NCBI GenBank assembly: GCA_029948255.1
Contig: JALIZF010001493.1
Span: forward strand, 62,001 to 126,000
Direction: 5' to 3'
Length of the DNA: 64,000 bases
Source: Telmatactis stephensoni
Taxonomy: Eukaryota; Cnidaria; Anthozoa; Actiniaria; Isophelliidae
Made by a program: the position numbers and the translations under genes. Below the pieces are notes generated by a model. That model had not been told where the DNA came from. It searched no databases and saw nothing but the letters and a program-made list of their open reading frames with translations. This document shows positions 37,599 through 48,202 of the stretch, in pieces. The number at the start of each line of letters is the position of its first letter. The stretch's first letter is position 1.

Positions 37599-38241
37599 CA
37601 TCACCAAAATACTACTGGGAAACACCTTAACACCAGCCACGGTCAACCAACCATTCCTACAGCGAAAAGTCCAAGAACACGCATAGTGCTTCCCTGGAAC
37701 ACCCAAAGATCGCTATCGGAGATATTGTGTATTTAATCTCCGACAAAAACAAATTACGAGCACGTGACCGCTACATAGTGACTGAAATATATGATCCCTG
37801 GTGACACATAAAGAAGTTCACAGGATCCCAACTGCATGCTATTTCATACAAGGTCAAACTCAGTGAATGCTTTACCATCCCTGCCCCGAGAAAACCGCCA
37901 CGTCGTGAAGAAAACGCCCATGACTCAAACGAAGATGCTCCAATACCAGAACTACCATCTCCACCTTACAGGTGCCCACCAGTACCCCCCGCGGAACTTA
38001 CTAGACCGTATGACTATAGAGCTAATGACACGATGCCACCCATTACAGACAACACTACTAACACCATTGAGGAGGACACAACTGTGGAAGGCGGGAGTGC
38101 AGCCGCTGATTGCCCCAGTAACGAAGATTTACCAAGTTCTCCGCTCTCCGTCGACCCCAAGCTCAACCCAGCCCTTACAGCACGACCACAACGTGTAAGG
38201 AAACCTCCAAGCTATCTAAAAGACTATGTGCTATACTGACT
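37599..38241 (+). pseudogene. C-terminal pol remnant (integrase C-terminal domain and tail)
   Basis: After the palindromic insert, one frame encodes NHSYSEKSKNTHSA, IAIGDIVYLIS and LRARDRYIVTEI, the small beta-barrel-like end of integrase. A Pro/Asp/Thr-rich tail follows, and the frame ends with RPQRVRKPPSYLKDYVLY at 38239. An in-frame TGA at 37802-37804 interrupts it. Confidence 0.75.
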
Positions 38242-38307
38242 CAAACAAACACTGATACACTCGTTCCTGTTGTTGATGTACATAAACAAGAAAGAAGAAA
38301 GAAGTTG

Positions 38308-38468
38308 CGCCAGCAGGCACTACGCACCTGTGGACATAATGTAATGCGCGCGCATATGCGAGTAACACCTGTCCGTTAATTGTAGCTTCTCGTGTCCACC
38401 ATTTTGTAAACATGTTGTTCAGTTATAAAGCTGTTGTTTCGTTACGTTGTTCGACTCATTTACTGGCG
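38308..38468 (+). repeat. 3' LTR (161 bp)
   Basis: It matches the 5' LTR; with the adjacent bases TG (38306) and CA (38469-38470) its ends read TGCGCCAG...CTGGCGCA. The purine-rich tract is immediately upstream. Confidence 0.9.
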
Positions 38469-38470
38469 CA

Positions 38471-40688
38471 ATGTGTTTGTTTGCGTGAACGACAGCCAAT
38501 AACAAAGCGAGAAATCATCAAAAACTCCTCCCATCTCAGATATCAGATCGGGCTTGTCAGAATCTATGCAAAAATATTTTGACTCGCAACCGGGGAAAAA
38601 AGATGGAAAATGGTTTAGCCATAGCCTCCTCCGCAGGCAACACTGTAAAATCACGGAAAGGAAAGGGAAAAGCGACTGTTGGGGCTTCCTGTGTTGCGAA
38701 GTCTCCGAGTGCGAAGCGCTTGGAGACTGAGGCGAGCGCGTAAGCGCGAGTGTTGCCTGCCAAATTTGAAGGGTTCCGGAGTGCATTGCGCATGTTGTGA
38801 TGTCACTACTGCGCATCGACAATCATTTAGGGACCGGGATGGGGACCGTATAAAATTGTCTTGCCATTTTTTTTGACACGGGTGTAGCAGGGAAAATTTT
38901 GTTCACTCATAAATATGGCGTCCATATCAATTAGCGTTACAACGTCCCTTCGCGGATTCCTCTACGAGATCCAGTGAATGTTTCAAAATTCTCTATCAAA
39001 ACTCTGATAGAATAGAGCTTCATACGGCTTCAAGATGTTGAGGCAAGTTCTGTTTATGAAGCTGCAGTAAAATCTAGCTGAATTATTTGCAACCAGGCCT
39101 TTATGCAAATTAACCCAAGTTCGTCTACCGTGAGCCCGTAAGCCTTGCAATGCAGAGTTGCGAAGAAATGAAAACAAACCGCAGGGAAAACCCACAACTC
39201 ACGGTTGCAAGCTTAACCGAAGTGTACAAGTGTATTTATTATAAAATTTGCATTTTATTCACGGGCTTAGCTATGATAGTCAGAGATCAAACAACGCTCA
39301 CACGTATTGATAGTTTTTTTTAATATTTTTTTCTTAAACAGTTTGAACAGTTTTATTCACGGCCAAAATATACAACAGATAAAAAATTTGTATATGCTGT
39401 GAAATGTTCACGGGATACTTCCTTACTTCCATTACATATCAAAATGTATATGCTTCTTGCAAAAAACATTTAGTTGATTTCCTTCCACGATAGGAGGTTG
39501 GCCGGGACCGGTTGGCCGGTGTAGAATAGTTTTTGTTTGTTTGTCCTTTGGGAATCATTGTCCCTTTGTTTTTCATTTAGGTATATATAAATTTGCATAA
39601 AAATTCAGGTTTTCAACCGAACGAGTTGAATAATATTTAGGATTTAGGCCAAGAAAAAAAGTATATTTATCAAGTTTAAAACCAAGTCAATTGAAGTAGT
39701 CTATCAATTAAGAATTTACCAATTTAAGTTTTCATCGTCATCATTCATAATTCAAGTCAAGTACAGTATTAATTTAGTATTTCCAAGTTCTGTTCATTTA
39801 TTGAGCCAATTTTTCCAGTTATATTATTTGAATCACGATATTCTAGTTTATTGGCATGCTAAATATTTTGCCGTTAGGTCATGTTGGAGTATGTGGTTCA
39901 TTTTGTTTATCAACGGCAAGTTATTACACATGGGGTCGAGTTTTTGAATGCGAATGCTGTTAGAGCGGCACAGCTGGCATCAATAGCTCTTTTCGAGGAA
40001 GATAAAGCCAACGGAGAGGACATGGAATAGATAATATTGCGATACTTTGGTCTAGAACGGCTTTCAAATGACATTCTCTGCAGAGATCGGTACCTGAATC
40101 AACACAGTAAAACCCGCACAAAGTACTGACAAAATGTCAAGACTGAGGGAGGGTGGTCACAGAAACTGAAAGATATTAATAATACTTTCCCAATTTTGAA
40201 TAAATCACAATATTTTTAATAAAAAAAGTATAAAAGGATTTAATATGTTATAAACTGTTGAAAAAAATAGCAATTATGGTGAGCTATAAAGTACTTGCAC
40301 TGGGCCCTACCCCACTGAGGAAGCTGAGATTGGACAATTTTTTCCCGTCATGGGCTACGTAGACGAACCTGAGCTAGCTCGCTTCGCGCTGATTGGCTAG
40401 TCGCGTTTTCATAATTCAGCTAGATTTTCAATAGTAGAAGAAATTGAGACTAAACAGAAGTTTGAAATCCTCGAAAGTGGCCGTTGTCATGTATTTAAAG
40501 TGGATTGTAAGCAAACTCCTCCTTCAAAGCAACTTTGAAGTTTCGATTTATCGGGGATTTATCAATGGCTTCCTCGTTCCTGAATTTTTAAACAGATTGC
40601 ACACTGCCGTCCTGTGAGTTCGTTGGAAATGGTTTATCTCCTATTGATACAATTAATAAAACAGCCATTAAACAAGGCCAGGTATTTC
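38471..40688. other. Unassigned non-coding DNA 3' of the LTR element
   Basis: About 2.2 kb with no convincing gene. It contains a 46-codon ATG frame at 38603-38743 that runs into a dispersed repeat (CGAGTGTTGCCTGCCAAATT at about 38749, found inverted near 41770-41798). A short inverted similarity links GTTCGTCTACCGTGAGCCC (39120) to its complement near 40355-40370, perhaps the ends of an older element. Confidence 0.45.
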
Positions 40689-41158
40689 CCCCCCGGGGGG
40701 GGAAGGGGCACTTGTCCTTAAATCTGATAGGGGTGTCCCGCCCAGCCCTCCAAACCCTGACCCTATTTAAGACAGCAAAATCTTGGAAATCCATACCCTA
40801 TTCAAGACAAATAGGCAAAAACATATACCCTATTCAAGATTGAACTGTTATGAATTGTGTACCCTATATAAGACATTCAACTTCATTCTTTTAGGACAAC
40901 TAATAAATGAATTGTACGTAGAGAAAATTGATCCAGAATTAAATTTACCATCCATAATATAACACCCGGACTTTTCCTCCGTTAATTCCGTTAAATGGGG
41001 TCAAAACGTAAACCCAGTCTAAGACACCTCGAGAGAAATTATATACCCTGTCTAATTAAGACACGAGCTCAAAAACCATACCCTGGAGGGCGGCGACATA
41101 CCTATATAGCAAATATATGGGAGTACCCCCCCCCCCCGGGGGGGGGGGGGTATTTCCT
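40683..41158. mobile_element. MITE with poly-C/poly-G ends and an 8-bp flanking repeat
   Basis: The ends are CCCCCGGGGGGGG (about 40690) and CCCCCCCCCCCCCGGGGGGG (about 41128), both immediately bordered by GTATTTCC (40682-40689 and 41149-41156), an apparent 8-base target duplication of hAT size. The interior repeats ATACCCTATTCAAGAC and related phrases several times. Confidence 0.7.
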
Positions 41159-41200
41159 CAAGTTCTATTAGAAATTTGAAAATGTTTTCCAGTGCTTCAC

Positions 41201-41561
41201 AACTGAATTATTCCAAATTGGCGAAGTTCAAGAACAACAACTCTCACAACGGGGGAGGAATACGCATTTAGTAAATTGCTTTTGATTCTATGACTTTAGA
41301 CTGTTCTATTAATAAACACTAGTGTTGGTAATAAAATAATATCTAACATGTCTTCAGGACAGACTTGAATACTGGAGGAACAACTGAATTATTCCAAATT
41401 GGCGAAGTTCAAGAACAACAACTCTCACAACGGGGGAGGAATACGCATTTAGTAAATCATTACTTCGGATTCACTTTAGACCGTTGTATTAATAAACACT
41501 AGTGTTGGTAATAAAATATATTATCTTACATGTCTTAAGGACAGACTTTAATACTGGAGGA
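41201..41561 (+). repeat. 181-bp tandem duplication
   Basis: AACTGAATTATTCCAAATTG starts at 41201 and again at 41382; the two copies stay over 90 percent alike to ACTGGAGGA. Non-coding. Confidence 0.9.
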
Positions 41562-42219
41562 GGAAAATCGTTGGCTTGCTGCGCTACAATTGTAGCATCA
41601 AGGTCAACCGTCGTTAACTTGTTAACTATCTCCCCGATAAAATTTCATCTTGTGTTTCACTAGTTTACTCATTGGGGTGGAGAGCGGCGAATTCTTTACA
41701 AAACCATTCCCAAGGGTACCCGGGGTGCCAGATCTGGTCCTTGAAGGTGACACAGCTGGTCCCAAACCCTTCAAATTTGGCAGGCAACACTCGCGCTTAC
41801 CCAAGGTCGAGTTTTACTATAAATGCACTCCGATTGGTGAATCTTCATTTTTTGTTGGTACTATACTTCATGGAGGTGGTGTTTTATGGACTACTGTTTT
41901 GTTTTTTCATCTTCTGGTTGATCTTCTGGTTACCTTGTTATCCTGTTACCTTGTTACTCTATTACCTCTGCGAGTCACCACATCAAACCACCGCCCCCAA
42001 AACTCGCTTTAGAGGCTTCAAAATGAAAAATAAACTACACAGAAGGATTAAAGAAGTATAAAACTTTATTTTTGAACTCTATAGTTGCCATGATGTTAGA
42101 AAAATCAGTGATATTGAGAGCATTTGAAACGGGGTATTTTCGGCTTTGAAATAACCGTTAGACCACAGGAACCCCACAACTACCTAAACAAAATCCTCAG
42201 TTAATCAGATTGGGAAGCC
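41562..42219. other. Unassigned non-coding DNA with a dispersed repeat end
   Basis: It contains the inverted copy (41765-41800) of the repeat at about 38740-38775 and a plain AT-rich rest. GTTACCTTGTTA phrases appear from about 41928, a first outlier of the following satellite. Confidence 0.4.
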
Positions 42220-42660
42220 TGTGGTTACCCTGTAACCTGTTACCTTGTTACCCTGTTACCTCAGTTACCTTGTTACTTCAGTTACCCTGTCACTTCAGTT
42301 ACCTTGTTACTTCAGTTACTTTCCTGTTACCTTGTTACCTCAGTTACCTTGTTACCTCCGTTAACCTGTAGCCTTTAAATTGTTACCGTTACCTCAGTTA
42401 CCGTTACTTCAGTTACCTTGTTACTTCAGTTACCTTGTTACTTCAGTTACCTTGTTACTTCAGTTACCCCGTCACCTCAGTTACCTTGTTACCTCTGTTA
42501 CCTCGTTACCCTGTTACCTTGTTACCCCTTTACCTCAGTTACCTTGTTACTTCAGTTACTTTGTTACTTCACGCTATCTTGTTACTTCAGTTACCTTATT
42601 AATTCAGTTACCTTGTTACTTCAGTTACCTTGTTACCTCAGTTACCGTTACTTCAGTTAC
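42220..42660 (+). repeat. GTTAC satellite, plus-oriented arm
   Basis: Degenerate tandem units built from CTTGTTACCTCAGTTACC, with an effective period of about 15-17 bases. Codons stay open in several frames; the Leu/Pro/Thr/Tyr-rich peptides are artefacts. Confidence 0.9.
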
Positions 42661-43390
42661 CTAACAGGGTAACAGAGGTAACAGGGTAACTGAGGTAACA
42701 GGGTAACAAAGGTAACAGGGTAGCAGAGGTAACTGAGGTAACAGGGTAACTGGTTAACATGGTAACAGAAGTAACAGGGTGACAGAGGTAACAGGGTAAC
42801 AGGGAAACTGGTTAACAAGGTAACGGGTAATAGAGGTAACAGGGTAACAGAGGTAACAGGGTAACAGAGGTAACAGGGTAACAGAGGTAACAGGGTAACT
42901 GAGGTAACAGGGTAACTGAGGTAACAGGGTAACTGAGGTAACAGGGTAACATAGGTAACAGGGTAACATAGGTAACAGGGTAACATAGGTAACAGGGTAA
43001 CTGAGGTAACAGGGTAACAGGTAACAGGATAACAGAGGTAACAGGGTAACTGAGTTAACAGGGTAACTGAGATAACAGGGTAACTGGGTAACTGAGGTAA
43101 CAAGGTAACTGAGGTAACAGGGTAACAGAGGTAACAGGGTAACAGAGGTAACAGGGTAACAGGGAAACTGGTTAACAAGGTAACGGGTAACAGAGGTAAC
43201 AGGATAACAGAGGTAACAGGGTAACAGAGGTAACAGGGTAACAGAGGTAACAGGGTAACTGAGGTAACAGGGTAACAAAGGTTACTGGGTAACAGAGGTA
43301 ACAGGGTAACTGAGGTAACAAGGTAATTGGGTAACTGGGTAACAAGGTATCAGGGTAACAGAGGTAACAGGGTAACTGAGGTAACATCAG
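42661..43390 (-). repeat. GTTAC satellite, inverted arm
   Basis: At 42660/42661 the array flips to the reverse complement (GGTAACAGAGGTAACAGGG units). A block of about 60 bases (AGGGAAACTGGTTAACAAGG context) recurs at about 42800 and 43165, showing segmental amplification. Head-to-head arms could extrude a very large hairpin. Confidence 0.9.
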
Positions 43391-43402
43391 GGTTTTTCAG
43401 GG

Positions 43403-43724
43403 TTTAGGTTTGGTTCACTCTCTCCCTTTATTACCTCTGTCCTCCTCTGACATTGTCACTAATTTGCAACGACGTTACGTTGTTACCCTGTTACCTCAGT
43501 TACCCTGTTACCTTGTTACCCAGTAATACTGGGTAACAAGGTAACAGGGTAACTGAGGTAACAGGGTAACAACGTAACGTCGTTGCAAATTAGTAACAAT
43601 GTCAGAGTGGGTAACAAGGTAACAGGGTAACTGAGGTAACAGGGTAACAACGTAACGTCGTTGCAAATTAGTAACAATGTCAGAGGAGGACAGAGGTAAT
43701 AAAGGGAGAGAGTGAACCAAACCT
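43403..43724. mobile_element. Foldback element with GTTAC-repeat interior
   Basis: TAGGTTTGGTTCACTCTCTC (43409) is inverted at the right end (about 43724). The arms continue through CCTCTGTCCTCCTCTGACAT and AACGACGTTACGTTGTTACC, around a centre at 43521 (CCAGTAATACTGG). The right arm contains a direct duplication of about 90 bases. The GTTAC units inside suggest the adjoining satellite grew out of such an element. Confidence 0.75.
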
Positions 43725-43763
43725 AGCTAATCATTAAAAGGCACTGAAAGCTATCAACTCAAG

Positions 43764-43771
43764 TATAAAAG
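43764..43771 (+). promoter_or_regulatory. Candidate TATA box of the 43.9-kb gene
   Basis: TATAAAAG lies 135 bases before the candidate start codon at 43899, in a locally GC-richer region that is not part of a recognised repeat. Confidence 0.45.
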
Positions 43772-43898
43772 AGGCGGAAACGAGCCTCCTATGCAGCCGC
43801 TCCTTTGTGTCACGCCATCATCTTGACAAAAAGCGAGAAGGGAAGGCCCTGGGAACGAGGTTGCTCCCAGCATTCCGCGCAGGAGAGAAGAAAGAGTA

Positions 43899-46800
43899 AT
43901 GGCGGAGAGCAGTCCACGAAAACGAAGAAAAACGGTACGTACCTAGAGTGCATGAACCAGTATTAAAACCCGTGAAACTCTTATTATTCAATTGTGCAAA
44001 ATAGTATTTGAGCAATAGAAGCCAATAGAATTGCCACAAAATAGTACGAAATAGTAACTTAAGCTTATTAGTAAAGTTTCATGGGTTTAAGCTTACTGAA
44101 TGCAAATAAGACTCTAAGTACGGTGGCCCACAACTGTCACGGCAAACTCGATCTTCTCACGGCAAACTCAATCTTTTCACGGCAAACTCAAATTTAGCCA
44201 CGGCAAACTCAACTTAGCCACGGCAAACTCGAACCTCGCCAAGGCAAACTCAACTTTAAGTGGCTAATAGCCACGGCAAACTCAAACTTCGCCACGGCAA
44301 ACATCAAACTTTAATAGCCACGGCAAACTGAAACTTTATAGCCACGGCAAACTAACTTAGCCTCGGTAAACTCAAACTTAGCCACGGCAGACTCAAACTT
44401 AGCCAAGGCAAACTCAAACTTAGCCACGGCAAACTCAAACTTAGCCACGGCAAATTAATGTGGGTCCATATAGTTTTAGGGAATCTTTGACCCGTTCGAG
44501 CTTCAAGGGAAGTCTTTGATGTCAACTTTTTTAACTCTCATGAATGAATTATGTATTAAATTCTATGATTTGAGGATTGCTTTTTTTGTAAAAATGATCA
44601 CGTGGCTGATCACCATAGCAAGGCAGAGCTATCATATTAACCCTTTTTATCATTAAAAAATAAATAAAATATCTCGTTTCTGATCTGACGGTGATTTTTT
44701 TTTCAAAACGCTGTAAGTTATATGGATTTAATTCACCTGAACTCATACCCTAATGCTTTTTGATGCGACAAATTTAATTGAAATAAGTGTAACATAACTC
44801 GCTATAGTATATTTTTCAATATAGACATTTATTGAGGGCTTTACGGCGAATTGACTGGCACTGTATAAATTTCACTGAAGGAGGGAAGATATTTAGACCA
44901 AATTTGTTAAAAGGGAGAAATACATTACTGAGAGTACCACACACAGGAAGGTCTATCCACTTGCGGATATATTTGAGCAAGGGCACTAGGACAAAGTCGT
45001 TGTGTTTATGTGTAATAAATCAAGTTAAAAGTTGTACTTATCTGCAGCCAATCCTTTGAAGCTCTGAAGTCACATTATTTCCTCTGTTTTTGACCTTTCT
45101 GGCCTCTGTTCTAGCTGTTATAATGCTTTATCTTTGGTCAGTAACGAACGTTCCAACGGTTTGAATATCTGAATTTGGGTTCCAGTCCCGTCCTCCGCCA
45201 TAAATTATTTAGCTATGATTAATAAGTTAATCAAATTCGACTTAATATCACTCTAAAAGAGAGGGGTGAGCAATAGAGCTCTTTCTATTGTCCTCTCGTC
45301 TGCTCCGATAATGGGATTATTTTGACAGGTAAGGGGACAGTGATGACAGATTTAACTTTAAGGGTCCTACCAAGCCCACCAGCGAGCGGGTGAGCGTTGG
45401 CCCGGCAGTAAAGGATTATTCAGTAAAAATGCTTTTCGGTGGCTTAAGTTTTCTAGCGAGTAGTTTACAAATCTGCTTGAACGATGGCCGCCTTGGTGTC
45501 TCTGGGAGAGGTCAATAAAGACGTACTGATAAAGTTGTGTGAAATATGATGTGGTGTTCATACTAGAAATATAATCCTTTGTCCTCATTGCTATGGTGTT
45601 ATTGTTATGCTAGAATTATGCTGTATTTTTCCCTTATTTCTTCTCTAATTCCATCTAAAGTAGTTATCAGTTCTGTCCTGTATAAATGTGCCGGTTCAGA
45701 TACAGAACGTTTTATGGAAATTTGACAACGCTCACCCGCTCGCTGGTGGGCTTGGTAGGACCGTTAAAGTTAAATCTGTCATCACTGTTCCCCTTACCTG
45801 TCAAGATAATCCAATTATACGAGCAGACGAGAGAACAAAAGAAAGGGCTGTGTTGCTTACCCCTCTTACTTAGAGTGATCTTAAGGAGGCTCCATATAGT
45901 AATCACAGAAAACGGAAGTTTCCCAGCTTTTTTGCCTTTTTTTGTGCACAAAAACAGCACACAAAATTCACAAAGTAGCTATCAATTGACATACTAAGAG
46001 TTAGAGAATCACTTTCGGTAAAAATGTCATTATGATTGGTTGCTATGGCAACAGTACGGCTTCCTTAATACGGGTCTTATTTGACATTTAAAAAATTATA
46101 ACTCAAAATCCACGCGGTCAATTTTCTCCATTTTTGGATATTATTTTACTTATGTCGATTTAAATCATTTTGCAAAGTTTCTAAAAGGTTCTTGACATCA
46201 GATTTTTTTTTATTTTTAAAACACACTTTTTCCATTATTTCTAAAGTTGTGATCTGCAGAATCTTCTGAAACGGTTTTATACGGTCCCTCATCTTGCCAA
46301 AAACTATACATGGTGTTTTCAAAAAAATTGCCCGCGCCGATTCTGAGTTATAATTTTTTAAATGTCAAATAAGAGTCTTATTATAGCAGTCGTACTGTTG
46401 CCATAGCAACGAATCGCGACGATCATTTTTACAGAAAGTTATTCTCTAACTCTTAGTATTGTCAATGATAGCTGCTTTTGTGAATTTTGTGTGCTGTTTT
46501 GTGCACAAAAAAGGCAAAAAAGCTGGGAAACTTCCGTTTTCTGTGATACTCTATGGAGCCTCCTTAAGTCGAATTTGTTTAACTTATTACTACTAATCGC
46601 TAACTAAAGTTTGGTGGAGTGGGAACTGGACCCCAATTGAAAACTAATATCAATAATCAAACTGTTGGAACGTTCGTTTGACCAAAGATAAAGCATTATA
46701 ACAGCTAGAACAGAGGCCAGAAAGGTCAAAAACAGAGGAAATAATGTGACTTCAGAGCTTCAAAGGATTGACTGCAGATAAGTACAATTTTTTACTTGAT

Positions 46801-47108
46801 CTATTACACATAAACACAACGACTTTGTCCTAGTGCCCTTGATTTGAGGACCAGGGAATCAAGGTTATCATGTACCCATGTTTTTGAGATATCGGCTTCG
46901 GTAAAATTCCATGATATCTTGGAGAGAACAAAGCGTTGGTACAGGAGAAGTTTATTCTTTGGATGGATTGGTTTGAGATCAATTGTTGACATCAAGTTGC
47001 CGACAACAGTAGACAGTTCAGATTTGTGTTCTTGATTAGTCATTTCAAAATCGAAGAATCTTCCCAAATATTTAAAAGACTCTCCGATTTTGATGTATGG
47101 GACCAGGG

Positions 47109-47177
<69 letters not shown>

Positions 47178-47502
47178 GCGTTGGTACAGGAGAAGTTTAT
47201 TCTTTGGATGGATTGGTTTGAGATCAATTGTTGACATCAAGTTGCCGACAACAGTAGACAGTTCAGATTTGTGTTCTTGATTAGTCATTTCAAAATCGAA
47301 GAATCTTCCCAAATATTTAAAAGACTCTCCGATTTTGATGACAATCATCAGGAAGGTCCTATCAGGATTGGTAGAGCCTATAGACAATGAAGAATGAGTA
47401 TTTATTTAATATGTTGCAGTTTGTTGTGTGGGAGGTCAGCAAAATTTGGTGACCCCAAATCTTGGCTATAAATACTTTGGTGTTATAGCTATGTTTGTTC
47501 TC

Positions 47503-47562
<60 letters not shown>

Positions 47563-48056
47563 TTATAATAATAATAATAATAATTAATAATAATTCGTCC
47601 AAGATTTTAACAGATGGAGGTTGACAATATTCAAGATTGACGACCGCAAAGCATGCTTGTTGATTGTGTCCCTTTATAATCATTGTAATGAGGAGATGTT
47701 GCTGTCTTTGTTTCTCCACCTGTAAATGACTAGATCAACATGTCTTCTTGGATAAGGATTTAAACCACAACACCATTAATGTTTTATATTTCAGGTAACC
47801 ACCATTAATGTTAAAGCCAGAGTCTATGAACAAATTGGGCACCAACCATGGTATTCATGTTATCCAGAAAGTGCATTTGTGGAAGGAAAGGAAGAAACAG
47901 TCATTGGCCTTAGCGATTGGTCAGATCTATCTATTTTACCGAACAGAAAAAGTGATCCACTTTCGGAGACAACTGTTGAACAGCTACAACTAATAACAGA
48001 AATCTTAAAGCTGAGTGGACCAGAGCAAGAATGGGTAGTGGACAAGGATAAGATTG
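43899..48056 (+). CDS. Candidate gene start: two exons joined across a transposon-filled intron (partial)
   Basis: Exon 1 is 43899-43934 (MAESSPRKRRKT, a basic nuclear-localisation-like start) with donor ACG|GTACGT. Exon 2 is 47795-48056 with acceptor TTTATATTTCAG and donor G|GTAAAG. Both junctions are phase 0 at the join, and a TATAAAAG sits upstream. Exon 2 encodes 87 residues including VTTINVKARVYEQIGHQPWY, ETVIGLSDWSDLSILPNRKS and ETTVEQLQLITEILKLSG. The codon choice and clean splice sites look genuine, but I do not recognise the family. The 3.9-kb intron holds a 21-bp minisatellite, a split LINE fragment and two nested elements. Further exons are not found before 64000; the satellite begins 150 bases later. 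Exon 2 alone is fairly sure; the link to exon 1 is inference from phase and order. Confidence 0.45.
44140..44456 (+). repeat. 21-bp minisatellite (GCCACGGCAAACTCAAACTTA)
   Basis: About 14 degenerate copies of a unit with the core GCCACGGCAAACTCAAACTT. The array is degenerate at the left and more regular at the right. Intronic if the 43.9-kb gene is real. Confidence 0.9.
44457..44822. other. AT-rich DNA, nothing recognised
   Basis: About 365 bases without open frames of note or repeats. Intronic if the gene starting at 43899 is real. Confidence 0.4.
44823..44977 (-). pseudogene. LINE reverse transcriptase fragment, distal part
   Basis: Read on the minus strand, it encodes KYIRKWIDLPVCGTLSNVFL and then NKFGLNIFPPSVKF, typical of the region after the RT domain in cnidarian non-LTR elements. 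It continues the fragment at 46842-47395 across the inserted foldback element. The sequence is a short remnant of a much longer ORF2-type protein. Confidence 0.7.
44978..46841. mobile_element. Foldback element (hAT-like ends) splitting the LINE fragment
   Basis: CAAGGGCACTAGGACAAAGT starts at 44978 and its complement ends at 46841. ATTTGAG flanks both sides (44971-44977 and 46842-46848), a 7-base apparent target duplication. Arms of about 430 bases or more pair through GAACGTTCCAACGGTTTGA-type and CCAGCGAGCGGGTGAGCG blocks. The right arm is interrupted by the element at 45885. No transposase. Confidence 0.85.
45885..46563. mobile_element. Palindromic TTAA-flanked MITE with two X-box motifs
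   Basis: The ends GGAGGCTCC...GGAGCCTCC are flanked by TTAA on both sides (45881-45884 and 46564-46567). The sister arm of the host element shows the uninterrupted site with one TTAA, so it is an empty site. The arms are complementary over most of the length and contain GTTGCTATGGCAAC (46039-46052) and GTTGCCATAGCAAC (46397-46410). TTAA targets are used by piggyBac and Kolobok; which of the two applies is undecided. Confidence 0.85.
46842..47395 (-). pseudogene. LINE reverse transcriptase fragment, proximal part, with internal duplication
   Basis: Minus-strand reading: FKYLGRFFDFEMTNQEHKSE, LMSTIDLKPIHPKNKLLLYQ, then LSKISWNFTEADISKTW and HDNLDSLV. This is the end of a non-LTR RT domain (connection region). 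A 168-base segment occurs twice without visible differences (46928-47095 and 47173-47340), separated by a TAA repeat, so the reading frame is broken. Confidence 0.8.
47108..47172 (+). repeat. TAA trinucleotide microsatellite
   Basis: About 21 perfect TAA units between the two 168-base LINE copies. Confidence 0.95.
47503..47600 (+). repeat. TAA trinucleotide microsatellite, imperfect
   Basis: About 30 TAA/ATA units with a TATTATAAT break near 47560. The start is close to the end of the LINE fragment region. Confidence 0.9.
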
Positions 48057-48202
48057 GTAAAGTACATTTTTCTAATGACATGCAAATAACTTTTCATTCC
48101 TTTCTTAACAAGTTATTCTTTTCAATGGACAATCATTACACTTACCAGAAAAAGTAGTCTCCTTTGCAGGCGTTTTTCGTGTTGGGCTTTCTGTATCCCT
48201 CC

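Larger units (their letters stand above)
32299..38468 (+). mobile_element. Decayed LTR retrotransposon, Gypsy-like (PR-RT-RNaseH-IN order)
   Basis: Two 161-base direct repeats (32299-32459 and 38308-38468) with inverted tips CGCCAG...CTGGCG flank gag- and pol-type coding sequence. The 5' leader begins TGGTGGCAGCG, a possible primer-binding site whose tRNA was not identified. A purine tract (AAGAAAGAAGAAAGAAG) lies just before the right LTR. Coding breaks: a frame change at the gag end, a one-base loss in the protease active-site region, loss of part of integrase with a palindromic insertion (36633-37598), and an in-frame TGA at 37802. The two LTRs differ at several positions, consistent with an inactive, not very recent copy. 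No target duplication was recognised. Confidence 0.9.

Noticed and set aside
38603..38743. 46-codon ATG frame with a basic centre
   Set aside because: It runs into a repeat also found inverted at 41765-41800; no splice donor or family match, so likely repeat sequence.
42380..43387. Pro/Leu/Thr-rich open frames on both strands
   Set aside because: Translation of the GTTAC satellite.
45686..45997. 103-codon plus-strand frame
   Set aside because: It crosses the border of the foldback element and the TTAA MITE, so it cannot be an ancestral gene.
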